A DNA stretch of 64,000 bases. Origin: Roseateles koreensis. GTDB taxonomy: Bacteria; Pseudomonadota; Gammaproteobacteria; Burkholderiales; Burkholderiaceae_C. The notes below the pieces were generated by a model, which was not told where the DNA came from, did not search any database, and saw nothing but the letters and a program-made list of their open reading frames with translations. Positions 8,488 to 17,468 of the stretch are shown in pieces (positions within the stretch are counted from its first letter, which is position 1; the number at the start of each line of letters is the position of its first letter). A program made the translations under genes and the position numbers. The stretch lies in contig NZ_JAQQXS010000010.1 in NCBI RefSeq assembly GCF_028595305.1, positions 62,001 to 126,000 on the forward strand, written 5' to 3'.

Positions 8488-8688
8488 TCAATGCTTGCCG
8501 GTTGAACCGAAGCCGCCCTCGCCGCGTTGCGAGGCGTCAGAGAATTCATCCACCCGGCGGAATGCGGCCTGCACCACCGGCACCAGCACCAGTTGCGCAA
8601 TGCGTTCCAGTGGCTGGATGACGAAGGCAGTTTGCCCGCGATTCCAGCAACTGACCATCAACTGGCCTTGGTAGTCGCTGTCGATCAA
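8488..8688 (-). pseudogene. dut: Resident dut, 3' fragment (split by island)
   Basis: Read on the minus strand, codons from [18 protein letters not shown] to the end [11 protein letters not shown] are the last 64-65 residues of a trimeric dUTPase: motif III (IDSDYQGQ), motif IV ([11 protein letters not shown]) and the C-terminal Gly-rich motif V ([10 protein letters not shown]). Upstream of the Ile codon the dUTPase sequence stops abruptly at base 8688/8689, where island sequence begins. The missing first 88 codons are at 34579-34841. The frame remains open for ~73 codons into the island, but that part does not resemble dUTPase. Confidence 0.93.
8684..8688. other. Left crossover core (attL), ATCAA
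   Basis: The five bases ATCAA are the last shared with the right junction; on the dut coding strand they read TTGAT, the Leu-Ile codons of motif III. Recombination probably happened in or next to them. The bases on either side differ between the two junctions (G and T here, T and C on the right). Confidence 0.75.
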
Positions 8689-8689
8689 T

Positions 8690-8701
8690 TTTCCAATGAG
8701 C
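8690..8701 (+). repeat. Left terminal inverted repeat (12 bp)
   Basis: TTTCCAATGAGC, one base inside the core. It is repeated exactly in inverse orientation at 34565-34576. Seven bases further in comes TGTAAA (8709-8714); the right end has the same hexamer, inverted, six bases inside its repeat. These are likely recombinase binding sites. Confidence 0.85.
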
Positions 8702-8869
8702 GCACATCTGTAAATGCAACGCTTTCGGTGAAATGCTGGGCGGCACACCCTTGCCAAGGTCAACACTAGGACTGCCAAGACCCGAAGCCCTTCCTCTGCC
8801 CGGTACCCAACGCAGGCAAGACCAGAGCAACTCTGCCGACGGTTACATTCTGGTCGAAGATCTTTTGAA

Positions 8870-9358
8870 ATGGCGAGAGAAATGAAACCCACTATAGAAA
8901 TCAAGATCATGGACGGTCGCCTTCGTCAGTGGGGCCTGCCGCAGTACCAGACCGCGCTTGCCGGTGCAATTGACCTGATGGCGTGCATCGACGAGCCGAT
9001 CACACTAAGACCGCAGGAGCCTGCGGTTCTTATCCCTTCCGGGATCGCGCTGCACATGAATTCCAGCGATCTCTGCGCAGTGATTCTTCCGAGATCCGGA
9101 CTCGGGCACAAAAAGGGGCTGGTACTCGGGAATAGTGCCGGGCTCATTGACGCAGACTACACGGCGCAGTGCTTTGTGAGCGCCTGGAACAGAAATCCAG
9201 TCAACTCTGGTCTTGATATCACGATCAATCCGGGCGACCGAATCGCACAGATGCTATTCCTGCCGGTTGTCCGTCCTACGTTTATCGTCGTCGACGAGTT
9301 CACTGCACCGAGCGAACGCGGACAAGGAGGTTTCGGCTCGACAGGCATTGGTCACTGA
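8870..9358 (+). CDS. dut: dUTP diphosphatase (island copy)
   Basis: Hydrolyses dUTP to dUMP and PPi, keeping uracil out of DNA and feeding dTMP synthesis. All five motifs of trimeric dUTPases are present: AGAIDLMA (I), PRSGLGHK (II), [10 protein letters not shown] (III), [10 protein letters not shown] (IV) and [10 protein letters not shown] (V); the length of ~160 is normal. It differs widely from the resident copy, so it was acquired, not duplicated. It is the outermost gene at the left end, opposite in orientation to the broken dut, and needs its own promoter. The ATG at 8870 has GAAGA 9 bases upstream; an ATG at 8882 is also possible. It probably replaces the function lost by insertion. 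Confidence 0.95.
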   Translation: MAREMKPTIEIKIMDGRLRQWGLPQYQTALAGAIDLMACIDEPITLRPQEPAVLIPSGIALHMNSSDLCAVILPRSGLGHKKGLVLGNSAGLIDADYTAQCFVSAWNRNPVNSGLDITINPGDRIAQMLFLPVVRPTFIVVDEFTAPSERGQGGFGSTGIGH

Positions 9359-9474
9359 CCTGCAATGATCTCTAGGTGAACGTTTGGCCACAAGAAAAAC
9401 CGGCCGGGCGGCTGGGTTGGGGCGCACATTGCGTCGGACCGCGTCTTGCGGACCTCAGTAGCCGTGCATGCGTA

Positions 9475-10902
9475 CTATCGGCCGTGCACTTTGCGCCCAA
9501 TTCGAGTGCCTTTGGAGAGCAGTTCCAATTCCTCTGCCACCAATTTTTCGACGTGCTGCTTCTTACGAAATAACAGTCCGCGCTCATCTCTCGGTCGCCC
9601 CTTCGAATCCCCTTTGTATGAGAGCCAATTGAAGCTCGTAACTACCGCAAATTGGTCATCACAAACTAACGACTTGCGGTGCGTGTTACCGACATAGACG
9701 AAATGGAAGTTCTTGAACCTATCTGCGAGATCGCCTAGATCGCGCTCTGCACCTGGGGTGATGTCCGCCTTCTCGTTCGCTGCATTCTTCTTCGGCCCGT
9801 CAGCCTTCTCGATGCCGAATCCGATGTGGACCTCCACACCATTCCTCAGCAGCGCCTCAAGTGAAGAGATAAATCCCCAGTCAATTACCGAGTCCCGAAT
9901 CCACGGCGAGACGATCACAAGCCTCTTCTTTGCCAACAGCAGTGCCTTCTTCAAATGAGCCGGGTGTTCGTGGCAAAGCAAAGTCTGCATCGTCTCAACT
10001 TCAGGCGGCTGCGGTGCTGAACTGACCTTGTGGGACACCTGGCCCGCCCCCGTATTGACGAAAGTGCTACCACCTTCGGAGACCGCGGAAGATTCGGACA
10101 GTGACACCTCAGGTGGCATCAGAATTTCTTCCGGCAGCGTGCGTGCGCCAATCAGCTCAGGCCCGCCGATTGCTGCGAACGCCACCTCGTGCTGAATCGA
10201 CTGCCCATCCTCCCGCCAAAAGCCTATCTGCACATCGTGTGGGGCCATCGTGGACTTGTAGAACAGCATTGCGCAGGCAAGATACCGCAGCTCACGCCGT
10301 TCGATCCGGCGTATGGCGAGCAGCGAGCCGTTCCAGTCTGGCGACAGTGACGCATGCCGCTCCAGCACCTTGTCGAAGTCCTGAAGTGGGATGTCCTCCA
10401 CATCCGGGCGCTTAGACGTCCCGATCGGAACCTCAAACAGCCCATGATCCCGCATGTCCCGGCCGCGGAGCAACTGCTCGGGCGGAAGCAGGAGCAATCT
10501 CTTGGTCAGCGCGTCGAAGCAAACCTCGATCGGGCGCTCCTGAGGCTTAATGGTCGAGGCCTCTGCTAACGCATTGCGCCCCTTTGTTGAAAGCGTCACC
10601 TTGGCGTCTGAGTCACCAGCTCCGCGGGAGTAATTGATCAGCTCCGTGGTATTCAGCGCAACGAGGACCGGAGTGAGCACAGCCTTGGGCAGTCCCAGAA
10701 ACTCATAGATGCTTGCTGGTGCAGTCAGGCCGGCTCGCACGGCCCGCAGGACGGCCTCATCGATGGGGCTTATCGGCTTGCGTTCAAGGACAAGAATGCG
10801 CAGCCTGAGAACAAACACTGGCAGCCCAGCTTCCTTAAACGAGACCAAGTCGTAGCCCGACCTGGCGCGCGCGGCTACCTCCAGAACGCTCTCGAGGCTC
10901 AT
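9475..10902 (-). CDS. PLD-like domain protein, part of putative defence operon
   Basis: A 475-residue protein. Its C-terminal ~150 residues look like a phospholipase-D/nuclease fold: KKRLVIVSPWIRDSVI, then a strand LRNGVEVHIGFGI, then THRKSLVCDDQFAVVTSFNW, a single H-x-K-(x)4-D-like motif ending in the S-x-N-W typical of PLD-family nucleases. The N-terminal half is not recognised; it has a winged-helix-like stretch (ASIYEFLGLPKAVLTPVLVAL) and could bind DNA. One motif means it would have to dimerise to be active. I chose the ATG at 10902, which overlaps the kinase-helicase stop (ATGA); the earlier in-frame start is less likely. Third gene of the operon 16280-9475. Confidence 0.75.
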   Translation of the reverse strand: MSLESVLEVAARARSGYDLVSFKEAGLPVFVLRLRILVLERKPISPIDEAVLRAVRAGLTAPASIYEFLGLPKAVLTPVLVALNTTELINYSRGAGDSDAKVTLSTKGRNALAEASTIKPQERPIEVCFDALTKRLLLLPPEQLLRGRDMRDHGLFEVPIGTSKRPDVEDIPLQDFDKVLERHASLSPDWNGSLLAIRRIERRELRYLACAMLFYKSTMAPHDVQIGFWREDGQSIQHEVAFAAIGGPELIGARTLPEEILMPPEVSLSESSAVSEGGSTFVNTGAGQVSHKVSSAPQPPEVETMQTLLCHEHPAHLKKALLLAKKRLVIVSPWIRDSVIDWGFISSLEALLRNGVEVHIGFGIEKADGPKKNAANEKADITPGAERDLGDLADRFKNFHFVYVGNTHRKSLVCDDQFAVVTSFNWLSYKGDSKGRPRDERGLLFRKKQHVEKLVAEELELLSKGTRIGRKVHGR

Positions 10903-13900
10903 GGCAGTACCTCCTCGAGTGCACAAGTCTGCGGGTTGCGACGGATGTAGTCGATGACGTCACGCAAAGGGTTTGTCGACCCTTGAGCCGCCTGACAGAA
11001 GCCATGGTCACCGACGATAGCGAGCAGCTCCTTGCCGCGAGACAGCGCTACGTTGATGCGCTCCATCTCCCGCAGGAAGCCCAGCCCCTTTGCGTCGGAG
11101 CGGGTAACGGAGAACACCAGGATGTCGGCCTCGCGCCCCTGAAATGCATCCACAACGTTGACAAAAGTCTCCGAGAAGCTCTTCCACTGCCGACCTTTCG
11201 TCTGCACCGCAGTCTGCAGTCGTGCCCGTTGCTGGTCGTACCCCGTCAGGACCGCCACCGTCACCCGCTTGTCCTTGTAGCGCCCCCGTTGCATCCAAGC
11301 ATCGATACGCGTGAGCAACCCAATGACGATCTCAACCTCTGCGTCGTTGTAGTACGACTTGGCTTGCGGGCTTGATCCACGATTCGACTTGCGCACGGTC
11401 GAATACCAAGTCACTGGCCGCGGCATGACGCCTGCCAAGTGAGCCGCCGGTGCACGCTCAATGCTGCGCAGCTCTCCACGATAGAAACACTCGGAGATCA
11501 GGTCCCCGATAGCGGGCAGCATGCGGTGCTGCGATGTAAGCGACTTCTTCAGCGCAGTGGGCAGATTGGCGGCCAAGTGATTGAAGAGGGTCGCCTTCTG
11601 ATCGTCCGGCTTGAGATCGAAGCGCTCCAGAAGCCCCATAGTCCGCAGGTCCGGATCCTGAAAGGGCGAAAGCTGCTTGCTGTCCCCGACCAGGACAGTT
11701 CGACGAGCCCGCGACATCGGCACAAGCACCTCGGTGGGAGTCGCGATCGACGCCTCGTCCACGATGCACAGGTCGTAGGTGATCTCTGAGCGCCCCGGGA
11801 TGCTCATCACACCGAGGCAAGTGCCAGACACGACTTGGCTGGCTGCGATCACTGCGGCTTGGAAATCGCGACTGCGGCCGAACGCCGCCTCCCAATCCGT
11901 GTGGACCTGAAGCAGTTCCTTGAGCTGCCCCCCTGCAGGCGTTCCGTCCGAGTAGGCCTCCGCCCACCCGTGGAGATCGGTAGCCGAACACTCGGCGAAC
12001 TCCTTCAGTTCATCCTTGGACTCAATGTGGCTGGAGAGATCCTTCCACGACTCCTTGAGCAGTCCCTCCAGCAGGTCGCGATCACTGCTCAGCCCCTTGA
12101 ATCGATCCTCAAGTTCCGATTCTTCCTCCGCGCTCAAGCCGGCACGTGCCGACTTGGCAAGCTGTGACTCTAGTTCCAACAAGCCTTGCTCTGCTGCCTC
12201 TAGCCGCGTCTTGAGCTTGCCGTGACGCTCCATTGCCATGACACGGCGGATGTCCTTCACGTTCAGACCGTGTTCCTGGGCCCAGCGTTCCATGAAAGCA
12301 CGTCCGGCGGCGAGCGCACGCTTGCGCATCTCGGGAAGCTTCGTGTCAAGCATGAGCTTGCGGGTGGATGCGGCGATGCGATCATCGTCATCCTGTCCGA
12401 TGCGGACGGCATCCACCGGAATGGCGGTTTGCCCGACGATCCGCTCCAGCGAGTTGTCCAGCGCAACATGGGTCTGCGACGTGAGGAGCACGCGAGCGTT
12501 GGGGTTTGCCTTCAGCGTCTGAAGGACCAACTCAGTGATGAACGTGGTTTTGCCCGTTCCTGGCGGCCCCTCCACAAGCAAGAGAGGCGGACCGGAGAGC
12601 GCAACGAGCACAGCGTCCTGCTTGTCGTCATCGATCTGCGCGTTAATGAACTGCACCTCTTCCGTCGGCGGAACGGGGACGCTGTCTGGGCTGACGATGT
12701 AGCCGCCGAGCTCTGGGTTCACCGAGCGACCGTATCGCACAGCATCCACGGCTGCCTTCTGCTTGTCCAACGCAGCATCGGTCTTGGTGGTGTCAGTCTC
12801 TACGACGCCCTCTTCCGGTGTTGCGCCCGCGTCCATACGGTTGCGCACGCTGGGTCGCAGGAGAATGCCGTCGTCGGTGCGGGATATAACCTTGCCTCGG
12901 AACTCACCTTGCTCGCCAGCCGGGATGAATACATCCTGACCGACCATTCCCGATGGATCCACTCCTGGCCTCATCTTCAGACGCACGAACTCACCTGCCG
13001 GCCCGCGGTCCACGTATGGCAGCCTGAGGCGCCGACCCCGTTCAAGTTCGGTCTTCGCGCTGAGCAGGTCCACCCATTTCCGATACAGCTCCTGCCCCCG
13101 CTGCTCAAGCCACCGCTCCTTCTGGTCTGCCGTGAAGGCGAGAAGGCGATCTAGCAATGCATTAAGCGCATCGCTGGAAGCTTGGTTGGTCGCACCGGCG
13201 TGGGCGAATCTCACTTCGGGGTCCGCAGCATTGCTACGCCGACGCTCTAGATCTGACGGCTGGTATTCGAGCGCCGACACCAACAGCAGCCGGTTGCCGG
13301 CTTCTTCGCGCACGGCGATGTACCCATAGGTGCCTCCGTAGGCGCGGAAGCTCCGACCTGGCTTGTCAGGGACGGCTGGAATTTCCTCCATCCGTGCACC
13401 TTCCAGATCACGCTCGACGAAGCGCTCTGCCATTGCTCCGCGGAGCCCCTTGTCATACTCCACCGTACTGCGCACTTTGTTTGTCAGTGCCAGCAGGACT
13501 GCCGGGAGCGCTGCCCGCGCGGGCGCCGGCGCCGCCTGCTCGAGTTCGGCTTGGAGCAGGCCGGCGTTGGCGGGCCGCTGTTCCGGGCGCTCCAGATCCA
13601 AGCACCGTCGAAGGACGCGCCGGATCGGCTCTTCGATGGGAGATTCCTCCAGCAGCGCACCGAGATCGGCGTACTCATTGGGCTTTTTCCCAGTGAGGAC
13701 GGCCACACTCATGGCCGCAAAACCAAACACATCGCGGCTGTAGCTATAGCTTCCGTCGTCCGCCTCCGGCGGTGAGTAAGGTGCTGATGCGAATCGCGCC
13801 AGAGTGACACCAGGCGCCAGGAACGTACGGATCTTGGAGATCCCGAAATCGCAGAGCTTTACCACCCCTTGCTCGGTGACCAGGACGTTTGAGGGCTTCA

Positions 13901-14363
13901 CGTCGCGGTGAGCGGTTGAGCGTGTGTGTGCGAATGCCAAAGCGTCCAGCACACCTTTGCCCACGCTGGCGTAGTAGCTCCCCCAGTCGGAATACCTCGC
14001 TGGCGCCATCACGGAGCTCAAGTCCTGCTCCACCCATTCCATGACTACAAAGTGCACCCCGTGGTCTTCGTCACGACCGGAGTCAAGGATCCGGACGATG
14101 TGCGGGTGGCTGAGATCGGATAGAGCCTGAACCTCGCGACGGAACGACTCTTCGATGACGTCGTCCGTGCGTCCCTCGCTACGAAACACCTTCACGGCGA
14201 CCTTGGTAGTGGTCTCAAGGTCGGTCGCCTGGTACACCGTCGACAGGCCCCCACTGCGAGGCGCGCTGCGCGTAGTGACATAACGCCCCTCCGCAAAGTT
14301 TTGGCGAGGGCTGCCCTGTCGTGCCTCTAAGTCACCAAGCTTGATCGTCTTCTTCTCGGACAT
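10899..14363 (-). CDS. Ser/Thr protein kinase - SF1 helicase fusion
   Basis: A 1154-residue fusion. Residues ~25-280 form a complete Hanks-type kinase: the ATP-site Lys in VAVKVF (58), catalytic HRDVKPSN (152-159), CDFG (171-174) and SAPYSPPE. After a linker with a small beta-rich domain, residues ~580-1120 are an Upf1/Dna2-like SF1 helicase: Walker A GPPGTGKT (~595), Walker B IVDEAS (~866), GDSKQLSP, SQHRM and the late motifs DAFQGREADILVFS and NVALSRGK. All key residues look intact. The pairing suggests a nucleic-acid sensor motor that signals through phosphorylation, or a kinase regulated helicase; both are inference. It lies between a GmrSD-like nuclease and a PLD-like protein. Confidence 0.88.
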   Translation of the reverse strand: MSEKKTIKLGDLEARQGSPRQNFAEGRYVTTRSAPRSGGLSTVYQATDLETTTKVAVKVFRSEGRTDDVIEESFRREVQALSDLSHPHIVRILDSGRDEDHGVHFVVMEWVEQDLSSVMAPARYSDWGSYYASVGKGVLDALAFAHTRSTAHRDVKPSNVLVTEQGVVKLCDFGISKIRTFLAPGVTLARFASAPYSPPEADDGSYSYSRDVFGFAAMSVAVLTGKKPNEYADLGALLEESPIEEPIRRVLRRCLDLERPEQRPANAGLLQAELEQAAPAPARAALPAVLLALTNKVRSTVEYDKGLRGAMAERFVERDLEGARMEEIPAVPDKPGRSFRAYGGTYGYIAVREEAGNRLLLVSALEYQPSDLERRRSNAADPEVRFAHAGATNQASSDALNALLDRLLAFTADQKERWLEQRGQELYRKWVDLLSAKTELERGRRLRLPYVDRGPAGEFVRLKMRPGVDPSGMVGQDVFIPAGEQGEFRGKVISRTDDGILLRPSVRNRMDAGATPEEGVVETDTTKTDAALDKQKAAVDAVRYGRSVNPELGGYIVSPDSVPVPPTEEVQFINAQIDDDKQDAVLVALSGPPLLLVEGPPGTGKTTFITELVLQTLKANPNARVLLTSQTHVALDNSLERIVGQTAIPVDAVRIGQDDDDRIAASTRKLMLDTKLPEMRKRALAAGRAFMERWAQEHGLNVKDIRRVMAMERHGKLKTRLEAAEQGLLELESQLAKSARAGLSAEEESELEDRFKGLSSDRDLLEGLLKESWKDLSSHIESKDELKEFAECSATDLHGWAEAYSDGTPAGGQLKELLQVHTDWEAAFGRSRDFQAAVIAASQVVSGTCLGVMSIPGRSEITYDLCIVDEASIATPTEVLVPMSRARRTVLVGDSKQLSPFQDPDLRTMGLLERFDLKPDDQKATLFNHLAANLPTALKKSLTSQHRMLPAIGDLISECFYRGELRSIERAPAAHLAGVMPRPVTWYSTVRKSNRGSSPQAKSYYNDAEVEIVIGLLTRIDAWMQRGRYKDKRVTVAVLTGYDQQRARLQTAVQTKGRQWKSFSETFVNVVDAFQGREADILVFSVTRSDAKGLGFLREMERINVALSRGKELLAIVGDHGFCQAAQGSTNPLRDVIDYIRRNPQTCALEEVLP

Positions 14364-14417
14364 CTTGAACCTGCTCTCTTTGGTGTCTACACGCCGGCCA
14401 TCTTTCTGATGATCAAC

Positions 14418-16280
14418 TCACTCTCTCGGCCAGAGCGCGAGCGCCCGAGAGAGCAAGTCGCGGCCACGCCGCTCTATGGCTCCTTCGTCCCACGCTTCAA
14501 CGTTCCGCAGTTGAAGGTTTATCGGCAGCAAGCTGTTCGCTTCAATGGCGGTCCGCTTGGTTGCCCAGTCGCCGTTCGAGATCGAGCTGTTCAGACCACC
14601 TGTGATCAAGGTGAGATTGCCGAACGTTTGGACAATCGCGCTTCGAGCGCGTGTCGCCAGCGCCCTTGGGTCATCTGCCGGAACTGACCATGGGTTATCG
14701 ACGCCCTTGTTTCCGTCCGGCAGTGGCCAGTGAGCGACCCAGGCCTGCGGCATCAGGTGTTCTACCGTCAGTTGCCCACTCACTTTCACCTGTTCGGTCT
14801 TGGATGTTCGATAGGTCTCACTGAGCTTGCTCAGGATGTAGACGATCCTTGGGTTGTTGAGCACTGAGTACGCGTGGCCAGTCATCCAGGCCTCCGAGAA
14901 TCGTTCATCGCTCGGCCACGCATCAGTGGCGCCCTGTAGGCTGGCCAGGTGCGAACGCACAACCGCAGCAGTGCCCCCATCTCGGCGAATCGCCCGCGTA
15001 AGCCCCATGAAGACACGGTTGTATGCCTTGGTGTCCGAGACGCAAACAGTCCGGCGGAGGAGATAGCTCTCGAGCATGCGTGCCACCTCGCGCATCTCAT
15101 CGTCGCTCGCTCCGAGATCGAGCATGGCGAGAAGAGGTGGGAAGACGGTGCTTACATCAAACGTCTCCAGAAAGTGGGCGAGTGGCCCGAGCGCATCGGC
15201 ATCGCTACGAACAACAAGTCGCCTGAAGTCCTTGCCTTGCTTCGCCAGCGCTGCGAGCTCCGCCTCAACCGACTTGTAGGGAGCGCTGCGCTCGACCCAA
15301 TATTTGTACTCGACAAACAAGTGCTTAATTGGGATGTCTCTGGCTTGCTTGCTGGCAAGAAAGTGCTGAATGAACAAATCACTGCGTGGACGCACCAAGC
15401 GCCCCTGTACGACCTCCTGGCGCCAAAAGGGCTCGTCAAACGCCGCCCAATATTTCTTGTACAGCGCCTCCTGTTCCTCGTTCCTCCGAGCGGCCCGAAG
15501 GAAGATGAAGTTCCGAAGAAGATCAGCCGGCAGGAGCGGCTCGCCACGCGCGTTGAGCGTCTCGAAGATGACCTGAGCGTCGTCGTCTCGGTCAAGATCG
15601 ATGGCAACCACCTTCAGCGCTGTCTTGAGAGCTTCGAAGCACTCCTCAAGGCGATCAGCCAACGGCTTCTCTGCCCCCAGCGGCGGCTCGTTCGGGTTTC
15701 CCTTGAAGAACTCTGCAAGACTGTCGTAGAAGAAAAAATAGGCCTCCACCATCCGAGGGCGCGGCTCGAACTTCCGCGAATACTTGCGTCTCGTCAGTGG
15801 ATGGAGCTTCTCCAGCGCATCTCGTGACCCAGCGTCAACGACATCAATGAACTGCTGGCGGTCGCTTAACGTCGGCCAGACCTTGTACTTCTCAACCTCT
15901 GGCTCGGCCATGCGACCAGTGTTCACGGTGTACTTTTCGCACTCGTCGGCGAAGTCGCCCAGCCCTTCTCGTCGACAGAAGTCGCGAAATGCCGCGAGGA
16001 AGATCTGAAGAGTCGTGAGCCGCTGTTGCCCGTCGATCACGCTGCGCCGCTCGACGCGCCCGGTCTGCGTTTGCCGCTGGTCGAGCACCATTGCGCCAAG
16101 GAAGTGAACTGGCGCGTCAGTTCGACCCTCGATGAACTCCACGAACTTTCGAGCGATATCCTCCCACAGCGGCGCCCATTGATGCTCCTGCTTCCAGACG
16201 TACTGTCGCTGGAACATTGGCACTTCCAGTCGCATCTTCTTCTCGAAGATGTCAAGCAGCGCGATCGCGTTGGCGTCCAT
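14418..16280 (-). CDS. GmrSD-like DUF262/DUF1524 protein (putative type IV restriction)
   Basis: A 620-residue protein with an N-terminal DUF262 domain, VPMFQRQYVW at ~20-29 and VIDGQQRLTTLQ at ~81-92 (the DGQQR motif of the NTPase half, as in GmrS). The C-terminal DUF1524 domain has HLMPQAW at ~508 and FGNLTLI followed by LNSSISN, the His-Me/HNH-like nuclease pattern of GmrD. Such fusions cut DNA with modified cytosines, typically phage DNA. The ATG has GGAGGAG four bases upstream. It is the first gene of an operon: the next gene starts 54 bp after it and the third overlaps by four bases, so it may be a part of a multi-gene system instead of a stand-alone enzyme. Confidence 0.88.
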   Translation of the reverse strand: MDANAIALLDIFEKKMRLEVPMFQRQYVWKQEHQWAPLWEDIARKFVEFIEGRTDAPVHFLGAMVLDQRQTQTGRVERRSVIDGQQRLTTLQIFLAAFRDFCRREGLGDFADECEKYTVNTGRMAEPEVEKYKVWPTLSDRQQFIDVVDAGSRDALEKLHPLTRRKYSRKFEPRPRMVEAYFFFYDSLAEFFKGNPNEPPLGAEKPLADRLEECFEALKTALKVVAIDLDRDDDAQVIFETLNARGEPLLPADLLRNFIFLRAARRNEEQEALYKKYWAAFDEPFWRQEVVQGRLVRPRSDLFIQHFLASKQARDIPIKHLFVEYKYWVERSAPYKSVEAELAALAKQGKDFRRLVVRSDADALGPLAHFLETFDVSTVFPPLLAMLDLGASDDEMREVARMLESYLLRRTVCVSDTKAYNRVFMGLTRAIRRDGGTAAVVRSHLASLQGATDAWPSDERFSEAWMTGHAYSVLNNPRIVYILSKLSETYRTSKTEQVKVSGQLTVEHLMPQAWVAHWPLPDGNKGVDNPWSVPADDPRALATRARSAIVQTFGNLTLITGGLNSSISNGDWATKRTAIEANSLLPINLQLRNVEAWDEGAIERRGRDLLSRALALWPRE

Positions 16281-16606
16281 TGATCTCCTCCCTGGGTCTC
16301 TTCGTGGACCTGATAGCTGACTGCGGTCTGCCGTCCGACGGTTAGTTTAGAGTGTGCACGGGGCTTTCCGCCGCAGATCTCGCTCACCGCTGCCGCAGCA
16401 TGAAGACTTCTTGGCCCAGCTTCGGAGCAAGCATTGGCACGAGACGGCATTCTGATCGCTAGTCGGTGACGCCTGAACTCCGCTTCACGGTATCCGGGTG
16501 TTGCCATTGCGCCAGCCGGTCGAGCTTACGCAGCACAGCATTTTGAATAGCGGGCAGGAAGGTCAACGGCCTCCCCCAGTCCATGGAATGGATTCCGTCG
16601 CCGTAC
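16281..16606. other. Intergenic region, promoter side of the GmrSD operon
   Basis: 326 bp between the end of the YggL-fusion gene and the GmrSD-like gene, both on the minus strand. It should hold the promoter of the three-gene operon. I see no convincing -35/-10 pair, repeat or small gene; several overlapping frames exist but none with a good start or recognisable protein. Confidence 0.4.
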
Positions 16607-17224
16607 TTAGCCGGGCAGACCTCCACGCATTCGCTCAAGGATGGTTTCCACCTGGCGCCGGCCGTCCCTGGTGACCAGCACCTGCGCCGGCGTTGTGCCA
16701 CCGAGCTCCGGCAGCGGTTCTGCAAGCCAGGTATCCAGCCAAGCCGAGAGCGCGGCCCTGTCCCAGACCCCGCCGCTTTCCTCAATCATCCGGCCCAACT
16801 TGTCCAGAAGTGCCGCCTTGGCCCCTGCATTTTCGAAGTCGGACACAGTTTTTGGTCGAGAGGCCGGCAGTCGAGGCACCTCGTCGTACCAGGCATCCCG
16901 GAGCGGACCGACCTCAATGCAGGTAAGGTCGGTCCATCGACGGACCCAGCTGTCAAAGGCTGCACGATCGGTATCCGTGACATTCCCGCGGTGCGCAGTA
17001 ACGAAGCCGCAGTTGACCCCGCCGCCCAAGCTCAGCGATCGGGGCTTAATGACCTCGTCGAGCAATCGGTCAATGAATCGATCCTGCACATCGATGGAAG
17101 GCGTCACCCGCCACGTCAGCTCGTACTCGAAGCCAAGCTCCTGGAACTCGCCGATGCGCAGTTTCTTGCGAAGTCGCCTCGAGCGGGAGCGTTTGGGCGG
17201 AGGCAACACCAGCAAGTCAGACAT
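16607..17224 (-). CDS. YggL-like protein fused to MbcA/ParS-type antitoxin C-domain
   Basis: A 205-residue protein in two parts. Residues ~11-115 match YggL (DUF469): KRSRSRRLRKKLRIGEFQEL then GFEYELTWRV, VIKPRSLSL, and RRWTDLTCIEVGPLRDAWYD. YggL of E. coli binds the 50S ribosomal subunit. Residues ~155-203 (WLDTWLAEPLPELGG, then TPAQVLVTRDGRRQVETIL) follow the pattern of the C-terminal domain of MbcA/ParS/Xre antitoxins, which normally neutralise RES-domain toxins. No RES toxin is next to it. The ATG at 17224 has GGAG five bases upstream; longer readings lack one. The fusion hints at a ribosome-linked immunity or toxin control role, but this is inference. Confidence 0.72.
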   Translation of the reverse strand: MSDLLVLPPPKRSRSRRLRKKLRIGEFQELGFEYELTWRVTPSIDVQDRFIDRLLDEVIKPRSLSLGGGVNCGFVTAHRGNVTDTDRAAFDSWVRRWTDLTCIEVGPLRDAWYDEVPRLPASRPKTVSDFENAGAKAALLDKLGRMIEESGGVWDRAALSAWLDTWLAEPLPELGGTTPAQVLVTRDGRRQVETILERMRGGLPG

Positions 17225-17468
17225 GGACACTCCAAACGGCGTAGGCCGCAACACACACCCTAAGACAGGCATCGCTCGGCGCACGCATCCAGCATCGAAT
17301 TCATACAGGCGGCGCATCGGAGAATGTTTCGTAAGTCATTGATTCATAATGTGATTATGATGGATTTCGGCGCCGATTGTGGCGTTCAATGGGTGCCTGC
17401 AGGTCCCGGCCGACGTCCAGCCGAGTCGTCATTGCCTTGGCCCCACCACCCCAACCCATGGAGTTCCT

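Noticed and set aside
8488-8910. A 140-codon minus-strand frame that joins island sequence to the dut 3' fragment
   Set aside because: The first ~73 codons show no dUTPase or other likeness, overlap the start of the island dut on the other strand, and the ATG has no ribosome site. Treated as a chance extension of the remnant.
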